21,139 nucleotides of DNA from NCBI GenBank assembly GCA_964388965.1, contig CAYMCP010000062.1, positions 1 to 21,139 of the forward strand, given 5' to 3'. The notes under the pieces are model-generated. The model made no database searches. It saw only the letters and a list, made by a program, of their open reading frames with translations, and had not been told where the DNA came from. Both the position numbers and the translations under genes were made by a program. Positions 14,754 to 21,139 of the stretch are shown here, one piece after another (positions within the stretch are counted from its first letter, which is position 1; every line of letters begins with the position of its first letter). The DNA comes from Albibeggiatoa sp964388965 (GTDB lineage Bacteria > Pseudomonadota > Gammaproteobacteria > Beggiatoales > Beggiatoaceae).

Positions 14754-15983
14754 CTACAAAACGTGGGATACTAAGCCATCTGCTAATTTAGGCTCAAACC
14801 AAGTAGATTTTGGTGGCATCACCTTTCCAGCATCGGCTACCGCCATCAAAGCATCTAAACTGGTCGGATATAACGCGAATGCAACTTGCATTTCGCCGCT
14901 ATTTACCCGTTTTTCCAACGCTTGTAATCCACGAATACCACCAACAAAATCAATCCGTTTATCACGACGAGGATCAGTAATATTTAAAATCGGTGCAATT
15001 AAATTATCGGCAAGTAAGCTGACATCCAGACTTTTTACCGGATCGCTAGGAATATTCGCAATCGAAAGCTTATACCACTGATTATTTAAATACATTCCAA
15101 ATTCAGCCGCTTGTTGAGGTTTATAAGCAGTTTCTACTTTTTCTACATGAAAATTTAGCGATACTTGAGTTAAAAATTCCGCTTCACTCAAACCGTTTAA
15201 ATCAGTGATCACACGGTTGTAATCCAAGATTTGCATTTGATTATCAGGAAAAATAACCGTTAAAAAGTAATTATATGCCTCATCACCCGTATGTGCTAAA
15301 TTTTCCGCACGACGTTTTGCCGTCACGCGAGAGGCTGCGGCTGAACGATGATGCCCATCAGCAATATATAAATTATCCATTACATCAAATAGTTGCGTAA
15401 TTTTTTCAATATCCTCAGACTTATCCACAACCCACAAGCTATGTTGCACACCATCTTGCGCAGTCACATCAACATCTGGTTTAGTTTGTGTTAAGTTTGT
15501 TACCAGTGCGTCAACTTCTGGATGATGTTTATAGGTTAAAAACACAGGTCCCGTTTGCGCGTTTAACGCATCAATTTGACGTACTCGATCATCTTCCTTG
15601 TCCGGTCGCGTAAATTCATGTTTACGAATACGATTGCTGTCATAATCCGCCACACTTGCGGCAGCGACTAAACCAATTTGTTGATGATTACCCATAATTA
15701 AACGGTACAAGTAGTAGTAAGGATTATCATCTTGTTTTAGGATACCTTGCGTGATTTGATACTGTAAATTTTCAGCCCCTTTTGCGTAAACGGCTGGATC
15801 ATAAGGATCAATGTTCACATCTAAATCAATTTCAGGTTTAGAAATATGCAAAAAACTCCAAGGGCGATCTTTAACTTGCTCCCGTGCTTCTTGCGTATTC
15901 AGAACATCGTAAGGTGGTGCGATAACTTCGGCGGCACGCTCCGGTAAAGGACGTAATCCAGCAAAAGGACGAATTAATGGCAT
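14754..15983 (-). CDS. DUF1015 family protein
   Basis: The 409-residue protein begins LIRPFAGLRPLPERAAEVIA followed by PPYDVLNTQEA, the standard N-terminus of the DUF1015 family (400-450 residues). The conserved block LYIADGHHRSAAASRV lies near the middle, followed by LDYNRVITDLNG. The HH-R pattern is invariant in the family and suggests a metal or phosphate site, but no biochemical role is established to my knowledge. No signal peptide or membrane segment is present, so it is probably cytoplasmic. A Shine-Dalgarno TAGGAAA precedes ATG 15983. It is transcribed alone, divergent from the adaptor gene, and its neighbours do not explain its function. Confidence 0.88.
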   Translation of the reverse strand: MPLIRPFAGLRPLPERAAEVIAPPYDVLNTQEAREQVKDRPWSFLHISKPEIDLDVNIDPYDPAVYAKGAENLQYQITQGILKQDDNPYYYLYRLIMGNHQQIGLVAAASVADYDSNRIRKHEFTRPDKEDDRVRQIDALNAQTGPVFLTYKHHPEVDALVTNLTQTKPDVDVTAQDGVQHSLWVVDKSEDIEKITQLFDVMDNLYIADGHHRSAAASRVTAKRRAENLAHTGDEAYNYFLTVIFPDNQMQILDYNRVITDLNGLSEAEFLTQVSLNFHVEKVETAYKPQQAAEFGMYLNNQWYKLSIANIPSDPVKSLDVSLLADNLIAPILNITDPRRDKRIDFVGGIRGLQALEKRVNSGEMQVAFALYPTSLDALMAVADAGKVMPPKSTWFEPKLADGLVSHVL

Positions 15984-16100
15984 AATATTTTCCTACTTTT
16001 TGGTGGGTTGTGATTATCACTTATCGCTCTAAAATGATCAACTTTCGTCGAATTTGAAAAATCAGTTATAAAAATCACTAACATTATAAAAACCTTACGA

Positions 16101-16106
16101 TATAAT
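16101..16106 (+). promoter_or_regulatory. -10 box for the adaptor-adenosyltransferase pair
   Basis: A perfect TATAAT; the -35 region (near 16078-16083) is weak. Transcription would start about 16113, too close for ATG 16116 to have a leader, which favours the later ATG at 16140 for the adaptor. Confidence 0.4.
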
Positions 16107-16139
16107 GAAAACAATATGCTCATAGTAGAAATGTGTTCA

Positions 16140-17207
16140 ATGATAATTAAAAAGCTAACACCACCACCTTACCTTATCGCTTTACTGATTGCTAGTACAT
16201 TGATTTTGTGGTTATTATCTGGTCAAAGCAAAGAGGATAATGTACCTACTAATACACCTGTTTTAGAAATTAAAAAGCCGATAAAAGTACAAGTTCAAGT
16301 TTCACATGCGCAACCTTTACAACGGATTATAACTTTAACAGGGTATACTGCACCTTATCGTGTTGTCACTTTGAGCGCTCAAATTGATGCTAAAGTTGTT
16401 TCCATCAACATTGAGCGTGGCGAGCGAGTAAAGAAAAATCAATTAATTCTACAATTATCAATAGATGAACGACAATTTTTACTAAAAGAAGCTCAAGCGA
16501 AATTAAAACAGCATGAACTCAATTATAACGCGATGAAAAATCTATCAAAAAAAGGTTATCAATCTGAGGTGCAAATTGCAGAGGCGTTTGCTGCGCTAGA
16601 AAATGCTCGAACTGAGTTAAAACGTGCTGAATTAAATTTGCAATATACAAAAATGCTTGCACCATTTACGAGTGTTTTAATTGAGCGTTACGTTGAAGTC
16701 GGTGATTACGTTACGATTGGAACGCCAATTGCTAAATTAATGGATGAAGAACCATTTTTAATTATCGCCAATATCAATGAATTACAACGCCCATATTTAA
16801 AATTAGGTCAGGCTGTGACCGCGAGATTGGTGACAGGTGAGGTTGTAGAGGGCAAAATAAGCTTAATCAATCTCCAAGCGAATGATGCAACACGTACTTT
16901 TAACGTTGAGATTAAAGTACCTAAAGTCATACTATCTGCTGGTATGACCGCAGAGGTCACCATTCCAATTGAAAATATTGCGGCGCATAAAATATCAGCA
17001 TCATTATTGTCTTTGGATGATGAAGGTGTTTTAGGCGTTAAAGCGGTTAATGAGCAAAATCAAGTTGTTTTTTATTCAGCGAAATTAGCCCAATCTAGCA
17101 GTGAAGGAATTTGGTTACGCGATTTACCAGAAACGCTGCATTTTATTGTAGTCGGTCAGGGTTTTGTGCGTAAAGGTGACATTGTTGAACCTGTTTTAAT
17201 TCAATAA
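16140..17207 (+). CDS. RND/HlyD-type periplasmic adaptor (membrane fusion protein)
   Basis: Such adaptors link an inner-membrane transporter to an outer-membrane channel. The N-terminal anchor PYLIALLIASTLILWLLSG spans the inner membrane. The lipoyl half-motifs are SAQIDAKVVSINIERGERV and IERYVEVGDYVTIGTPIAKL. Between them is an alpha-helical hairpin of about 75 residues (AQAKLKQHELNYNAMKNLSK through ELNLQYTKMLAPF). A beta-barrel and membrane-proximal domain follow (ARLVTGEVVEGKISLINLQA). The frame is open from ATG 16116 (8 residues more); 16140 is preferred because of the promoter position, but neither has a good Shine-Dalgarno. No RND pump or outer-membrane channel gene follows, so it is an orphan here. 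It is 23 bases ahead of the adenosyltransferase gene. Confidence 0.88.
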   Translation: MIIKKLTPPPYLIALLIASTLILWLLSGQSKEDNVPTNTPVLEIKKPIKVQVQVSHAQPLQRIITLTGYTAPYRVVTLSAQIDAKVVSINIERGERVKKNQLILQLSIDERQFLLKEAQAKLKQHELNYNAMKNLSKKGYQSEVQIAEAFAALENARTELKRAELNLQYTKMLAPFTSVLIERYVEVGDYVTIGTPIAKLMDEEPFLIIANINELQRPYLKLGQAVTARLVTGEVVEGKISLINLQANDATRTFNVEIKVPKVILSAGMTAEVTIPIENIAAHKISASLLSLDDEGVLGVKAVNEQNQVVFYSAKLAQSSSEGIWLRDLPETLHFIVVGQGFVRKGDIVEPVLIQ

Positions 17208-17230
17208 GTTATTCAATAAAAGGTTGGATT

Positions 17231-17764
17231 ATGAGTCGTATTACAACAAAAGGTGGTGATGAAGGCATAACTTCATTAATTGGGCTACGTGTACCAAAGT
17301 CAGATATGCGAATTGAAGCATGTGGCGCAATTGACGAATTGGGAGCACATTTAGGTTATGCACGCGCATTATGCCAATCTGAGGAATTTAATCAGTTAAC
17401 AAAACAAATTCAAATTGAGTTGTATACCTTAGGTAGTATCATTGCGACGATGCCAGATAAGAAAGTGAAGAAAAAATTAACGCCTGAAATGATTGATAAA
17501 TTAGAGCAGACAATTCAACGTTTGGAGCAACGAGAAGATTTATTTGCAGATTGGGCTGTTTCTGGAGATGAGCTAACCGCAGCAGCATACGATGTGGCAA
17601 GAACAACATGCCGTCGCGCAGAGAGACAAGTGGTATATTTAAAACAACAAAATTTATTAACAGAACCTTTGGTATTGATTTATCTTAATCGTTTATCAGA
17701 TTTATTATGGTTGGTTGCGCGTTGGATTGAGTTGGACGCGCAGATTTATTCAAAATTGGCGTGA
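17231..17764 (+). CDS. ATP:cob(I)alamin adenosyltransferase, PduO/MMAB type
   Basis: This enzyme transfers the adenosyl group of ATP to reduced cobalamin, making coenzyme B12. The 177 residues show the family order: the N-terminal ATP-binding segment TKGGDEGITSLIGLRVPKSD (usually TGDGGxTxL), then RIEACGAIDELGAHLGYAR, then VARTTCRRAERQVVYL and the C-terminal LNRLSDLLWLVAR. The first motif reads KGGDEG rather than the common TGDxG, a modest deviation. AAAGG precedes ATG 17231. It is cotranscribed with the adaptor (23-base gap), and a TonB receptor follows. The pairing with an outer-membrane receptor hints at corrinoid uptake, which is inference. Confidence 0.9.
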   Translation: MSRITTKGGDEGITSLIGLRVPKSDMRIEACGAIDELGAHLGYARALCQSEEFNQLTKQIQIELYTLGSIIATMPDKKVKKKLTPEMIDKLEQTIQRLEQREDLFADWAVSGDELTAAAYDVARTTCRRAERQVVYLKQQNLLTEPLVLIYLNRLSDLLWLVARWIELDAQIYSKLA

Positions 17765-17850
17765 TTCAAAAAATGTTTCATTTCAGCACCATTTTTAAAT
17801 AATTCAGAGGATTACTAAAAATAGGATCGCTTGAGATATAAACTAAGCAT

Positions 17851-17856
17851 TATAAT
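17851..17856 (+). promoter_or_regulatory. -10 box upstream of the TonB receptor
   Basis: TATAAT, 55 bases before the receptor start. No good -35 is seen at the proper distance (TTGAGA lies only 14 bases upstream). The 146-base gap 17765-17910 has no B12 box or room for a cobalamin riboswitch. Confidence 0.35.
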
Positions 17857-17910
17857 TCTATCAATTGATTTAAACTCATCTCAACAAAAGCTTTTCTAGG
17901 TACACCTATT

Positions 17911-20121
17911 ATGAATTACCATGCTATTGTTTTTTTGATTAGTTGCTTGTTTTTAAATAATTTATCAGCGACTGAATTGCTCAGTTTAGAAGATTTAAAA
18001 GACTTAGATTTGACTACATTGCTTTCAATTACGGTACAAACTGCATCAGGTACTGGTGAAACCTTAGTAGACGCACCTGCTAGTATGGTGGTCATTACCG
18101 CAAAGCAAATTAAACAACGTGCTTACCATAATATCGTTGAGGTATTGCAAGATGTACCCGGATTTGATGTAACGATACTAAATGGTCCGATGTACGCAAA
18201 TAGTTATCAACGTGGCTATCGGCTACCATTTATGAGTCGCACTTTATTTATGATTAATGGTGTTGTAGATAATATGTTATGGTCGGATGAAGCGGCTTTA
18301 TCCCGTCAATATCCTCTATCCAATATTAAACGAATTGAAATTTTATACGGTCCTGCAAGTGCAGTTTACGGTCCTAATGCGTTTTTAGGTATCATTAATT
18401 TAATTACTTATGATGGCTCAGATTTAGAAGTTGGTAAAACGAGTGGCGAAATAAATCTATTAGCAGGCAATTTCCAATCACGCGGAATAGATTTCCATGT
18501 ACAAAGCAAACCGTTAGATGATTGGTCTTTTTCAATTGGTGGCAAGTTATTTAGTAGCAACGAGGCGGACTTGAGTGGACAATGGGGATTCACTGATAAT
18601 GAACAGTATGCTAATCCAGCTATTTGGGGGGGGATTTTAGAGCATAAGCATGAAGGACAATATTTAGATCATTATTTTGATCCCACTCGTGATTATGGTG
18701 TCATCGCAAATACCCGTTATAAAGGATTAACTTTAGGGCTTATCCACTGGAAAATAAAGGAAAGTTACGGTAGTTATTACGCCGCCGATAGAGTACAAAG
18801 CAATCTTTTTTGGAATAAAGATAATGAACAATATTACTTACAATATGAAACGCAATTGACGGATAAATTGAAATCACACAGCCACATTTCTCATCAAGTT
18901 AGTCGTCACTATGGCTACTGGGGCGAAGCAGAACCTGATACGAGTCAACAACTTGCCTCCTTTATTAGTTTAACCCAATGGAATGCAATTAGTCACAGTT
19001 GGCTGTTTAAACAAGATTTTGAATACCAACTTAGTGATACTTTTCACCTTTCCACTGGATTTAAATATCAGCGCAAAGAATTAACTAAAGCTTACGACGC
19101 ACCGGGATACTGGATACCTGCTGTCAGCTCCAGCACAGAAGCGGGTAGTGGTATCGGGCACAGCACGGACGCAAGTTATACACTACCCCCTCCACCTAAT
19201 CGTGATATGTTAGCATCCAATTTGGCGTACACGCGCGACGTTGGTACACATATTCAAGCTATTATTGACAAAGAGCCATTTCGATTTAATCTAGGTGTTC
19301 GTTATGATCGCAACTCAATTTACGGTGATACGATTAATCCACGTTTAGCGGTAATTTATAAATATAATGAGGATTGGACATTTAAATTATTGTATGGTCA
19401 TGCGTTTCAAGAGCCAGCACCACTACAATTGTGGGGCGGGTGGAATGGTCGGCAGGCTAATGAGTATTTGAAACCGGAACGAGTACGCAACACTGAAATG
19501 GTGATTTTACACAATTGGGATAAGATTTTTCATGAGCTTTCAATTTTTCAAGCACATTATAGCGACGTAATCAAGGAGGAAGCTGAAAATGCAGGTAATC
19601 GTGACACATTAGGCTTAGAATATCGCTTACAAAGTTCTCTGGATAACTTCTTGTTTCATACCGACGAAATTGAGTTATATTTTAATTATACTTACAATAA
19701 AACAATTAGCTCTTTATATTACGATCAGCAACAAGCAGCGTGGTTAATTGGTGATGCGGAATTAGGCGATATTGCACCGCACAAGTGGAATATTGGCGCG
19801 AATATTCCTATAAATTCACATTGGAATTGGCACTTACGAGCGAATTATATTAGTGAACGTGAGCCATACTTGCGTAATGCGTTGCGTGGAAACCGTACCA
19901 TTGATGATTATATTACTGTTAATACTGCGCTTACTTATCAATATGAACCATTTTCTGCTAGCTTAAAAATACTTAATATGTTGGATGTAGATTATTATCA
20001 TCCCGGTGCTGAGGCGGCTAATTCAGGTGATGATTTTAGTCAACGCTCTTTGGGTTATCAAAATTCATTAATTCCACAAGTAGGTCGTTCATATTGGCTT
20101 AATCTGAACTGGAGTTTTTAA
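17911..20121 (+). CDS. TonB-dependent outer-membrane receptor
   Basis: These 22-strand barrels import siderophores, corrinoids or other scarce ligands using TonB energy. The 736 residues begin with a Sec signal (MNYHAIVFLISCLFLNNLSA, likely cut after LSA). A short linker follows (LEDLKDLDLTTLLSITVQT), then the plug domain with DAPASMVVITAKQIKQRAYH and VLQDVPGFDV. The plug ends with the hallmark RIEILYGPASAVYGPNAFLG. The remainder is an aromatic-rich beta-barrel, and the last strand ends GRSYWLNLNWSF with a C-terminal Phe, the BAM recognition signature. The nearest recognisable types are CirA/BtuB-like, but the ligand cannot be told. A run of eight G (18626-18633) inside the barrel region could slip. 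It lies downstream of the cobalamin adenosyltransferase, 146 bases away, with its own likely promoter. Confidence 0.92.
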   Translation: MNYHAIVFLISCLFLNNLSATELLSLEDLKDLDLTTLLSITVQTASGTGETLVDAPASMVVITAKQIKQRAYHNIVEVLQDVPGFDVTILNGPMYANSYQRGYRLPFMSRTLFMINGVVDNMLWSDEAALSRQYPLSNIKRIEILYGPASAVYGPNAFLGIINLITYDGSDLEVGKTSGEINLLAGNFQSRGIDFHVQSKPLDDWSFSIGGKLFSSNEADLSGQWGFTDNEQYANPAIWGGILEHKHEGQYLDHYFDPTRDYGVIANTRYKGLTLGLIHWKIKESYGSYYAADRVQSNLFWNKDNEQYYLQYETQLTDKLKSHSHISHQVSRHYGYWGEAEPDTSQQLASFISLTQWNAISHSWLFKQDFEYQLSDTFHLSTGFKYQRKELTKAYDAPGYWIPAVSSSTEAGSGIGHSTDASYTLPPPPNRDMLASNLAYTRDVGTHIQAIIDKEPFRFNLGVRYDRNSIYGDTINPRLAVIYKYNEDWTFKLLYGHAFQEPAPLQLWGGWNGRQANEYLKPERVRNTEMVILHNWDKIFHELSIFQAHYSDVIKEEAENAGNRDTLGLEYRLQSSLDNFLFHTDEIELYFNYTYNKTISSLYYDQQQAAWLIGDAELGDIAPHKWNIGANIPINSHWNWHLRANYISEREPYLRNALRGNRTIDDYITVNTALTYQYEPFSASLKILNMLDVDYYHPGAEAANSGDDFSQRSLGYQNSLIPQVGRSYWLNLNWSF

Positions 20122-20155
20122 TGTATTGACACAAAATCTTTTTTATCGCCCAATC

Positions 20156-20171
20156 AAAACTGATGAGTTTT
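20156..20171 (+). terminator. weak hairpin after the TonB receptor
   Basis: AAAACT-GATG-AGTTTT lies 35 bases past the receptor stop. The stem is AT-rich and lacks a downstream T-run, so it is only a tentative terminator. Confidence 0.25.
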
Positions 20172-20284
20172 CTGGAATGGGTTGGCATGGTTAATTTTAT
20201 TTACCTCCAATGGATGAGATTTTAGAGATCATTTCTCCACGTTTCATTAAATAGATTCTATTTCGTCTAAACTCAATCCCGTAA

Positions 20285-20299
20285 CCGACATTCCGCACC
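20285..20299 (-). repeat. inverted-repeat arm CCGACATTCCGCACC (left)
   Basis: This 15-base sequence is the exact reverse complement of 20634-20648. A third, diverged copy (CCTACGTTCCGCAC) lies at 20518-20531. Such arms look like ends of insertion sequences or of non-autonomous derivatives. Outside these arms, 20122-20630 holds no gene I can support. Confidence 0.6.
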
Positions 20300-20517
20300 C
20301 TATCACCCAGTTCCAGAATATAAAGAAATATAAGGTTCACCCAAACATTGAATAAGTGATGTTTGATAATCGTTGATGTTGAGAACAATAGTTTTTGTCT
20401 GCTCTGAATGATTGATAGTAAGTAGTTGAATACCAGTAAAAAACTGAAATACCCAGCGAGCGGTAGGATTCTGAATAAGCTTTCTGATTAGGAAAAAAAG
20501 TCTTTTACTGTTTTAGA

Positions 20518-20531
20518 CCTACGTTCCGCAC
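20518..20531 (-). repeat. diverged copy of the TTCCGCAC repeat arm
   Basis: CCTACGTTCCGCAC followed by TTAA resembles the arm at 20285-20299. It also resembles the reverse complement of the arm at 20634-20648 (GACATTCCGCACCTAA against TACGTTCCGCACTTAA). With the latter it brackets a noncoding segment of about 130 bases, the size of a small MITE. Confidence 0.45.
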
Positions 20532-20633
20532 TTAACGAAATTTTTAGATTATTTTCAGTAGAATTTCAAAAGCTTGGATTTCCTATTACGCAAGTTGCAA
20601 AAGAAACAACTAAAATAAACTTTTTTTGCATTA

Positions 20634-20648
20634 GGTGCGGAATGTCGG
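20634..20648 (+). repeat. inverted-repeat arm GGTGCGGAATGTCGG (right)
   Basis: Exact inverted partner of 20285-20299. The truncated transposase frame ends at its left edge (stop at 20631-20633), so the arm marks the boundary where another sequence replaced the transposase C-terminus. Confidence 0.6.
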
Positions 20649-20874
20649 GTTAAGTTGATTGCTTGCTAAAATAAAGCAGCTTTTGCGCTGCAAGCGGTGT
20701 GTCCGTTGTTGTGAATCAGAGGCGACAACAGCTTCAATGTAATAGTCAAAGTAGTCTGATTGTCGGTCTTTTGTAGGGCGACCTTGAACTAAGGTTTTCC
20801 TCTGTGTACAAAGCACTATCAGCAACCACATATTCTATGCTTGTCGCTCTACAATTAGTTGCAATACAACTTGA

Positions 20875-20965
20875 GGTAGTGGTGCAAACTGAAGTGCAGG
20901 AGTGCAAAATTTATTTTGCAAGCAGTAACTTAAATTAAAATAACACTCTCTTTTGCAGGACTACC
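20875..20965. mobile_element. 91-bp MITE with 8-bp target duplication inside the IS1634 remnant
   Basis: The ends are GGTAGTGGTGCAAA and, reverse-complemented, GGTAGTCCTGCAAA: 14-base inverted repeats with two mismatches. CAACTTGA flanks both sides (20867-20874 and 20966-20973), a perfect 8-bp target-site duplication. Removing the element and one duplicate copy restores the transposase frame across the site as PDLNQVVLQLIVERQA, so insertion happened in a previously intact stretch. The 91 bases cannot encode a transposase; the element must be moved in trans. It has further inner complementarity (TGCAAAAT/ATTTTGCA). Confidence 0.82.
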
Positions 20966-21139
20966 CAACTTGATTCAAGTCTGGACGATGGTCTCGACTA
21001 TAGCCTCGCGTAATCTGAACTACCCCTTCACCCTCATTATTGTAATCTCCATCAACATGAAAACTTGCGCTATCTAAATGACCGAAACGACATGATAATC
21101 CTAACTTTTTCACAACCTCCGCTGCTAATTGTGGATACA

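Larger units (their letters stand above)
20631..21139 (-). pseudogene. IS1634-type transposase remnant, deleted, frameshifted and interrupted
   Basis: Reading leftward from the right edge, the frame gives LGLSCRFGHLDSASFHVDGD then EGVVQITRGYSRDHRPDLNQ, characteristic of IS1634-family DDE transposases. A 91-bp insertion (20875-20965) follows. Beyond it the frame resumes with VVLQLIVERQA, then after a deletion YVVADSALYTEENL in another frame, then after a further loss GRPTKDRQSDYFDYYIEAVV and RKSCFILASNQLN. The C-terminal ~100 or more residues are missing; the frame ends inside the inverted-repeat arm at 20634-20648. The gene continues past the window edge and is clearly non-functional. Confidence 0.8.

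Noticed and set aside
17765..17910. Cobalamin riboswitch before the TonB receptor
   Set aside because: The gap is too short and no B12-box sequence is present.
20197..20388. 63-residue minus-strand ORF
   Set aside because: It includes the inverted-repeat arm 20285-20299, has no known motif and no ribosome-binding site; more likely repeat DNA than a gene.
1..21139. CRISPR array or defence island
   Set aside because: No regularly spaced direct repeats and no cas or restriction genes are present; the repeats seen are isolated hairpins or inverted pairs.

Overview
The window is about 21 kb of AT-rich chromosome from a gammaproteobacterium. The housekeeping proteins (GuaA, RimP, NusA, IF2, citrate synthase, MnmG, RpoH) follow the E. 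coli versions closely in length and active-site spacing. The low GC, the many short hairpin repeats between genes and the decayed transposases suggest a sulfur-oxidising Beggiatoa/Thiotrichales-type genome. That placement is inference; no rRNA or other decisive marker is present.

Left part (1-7866): a transposase remnant enters at the left edge. Next come a hairpin repeat and a 147-bp MITE-like element with perfect 17-bp inverted ends, lying directly in front of guaA. After guaA there is a 400-bp gap holding a good promoter, a structured RNA and a strong terminator. It precedes the conserved translation/transcription operon rimP-nusA-infB.

Middle (7867-13901): gltA (minus strand) faces away from two type II secretion/type IV pilus-like minor pseudopilin genes (GspH- and GspI-like), followed by mnmG. 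The heat-shock pair hsp20 and rpoH is on the minus strand. A textbook sigma-32 promoter lies before hsp20, and hsp20 is immediately upstream of rpoH, the gene for sigma-32.

Right part (13902-21139): a BrnT-type toxin gene is followed by a BrnA antitoxin gene broken by a stop codon, and the pair lies between two related palindromic repeats. Next are a DUF1015 gene (minus) and a plus-strand series: an RND/HlyD-type adaptor, an ATP:cob(I)alamin adenosyltransferase and a TonB-dependent outer-membrane receptor. The last kilobase is a graveyard of mobile DNA. It holds inverted repeats with a TTCCGCAC core and a decayed IS1634-type transposase, itself interrupted by a 91-bp MITE whose 8-bp target duplication is still perfect.

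No tRNA, rRNA, CRISPR array or large new defence system is visible. The novelty is in small elements: the two MITE-like insertions, a repeat family sharing a GCGTCGTYACGAG core, the rimP leader RNA and the damaged toxin-antitoxin cassette.
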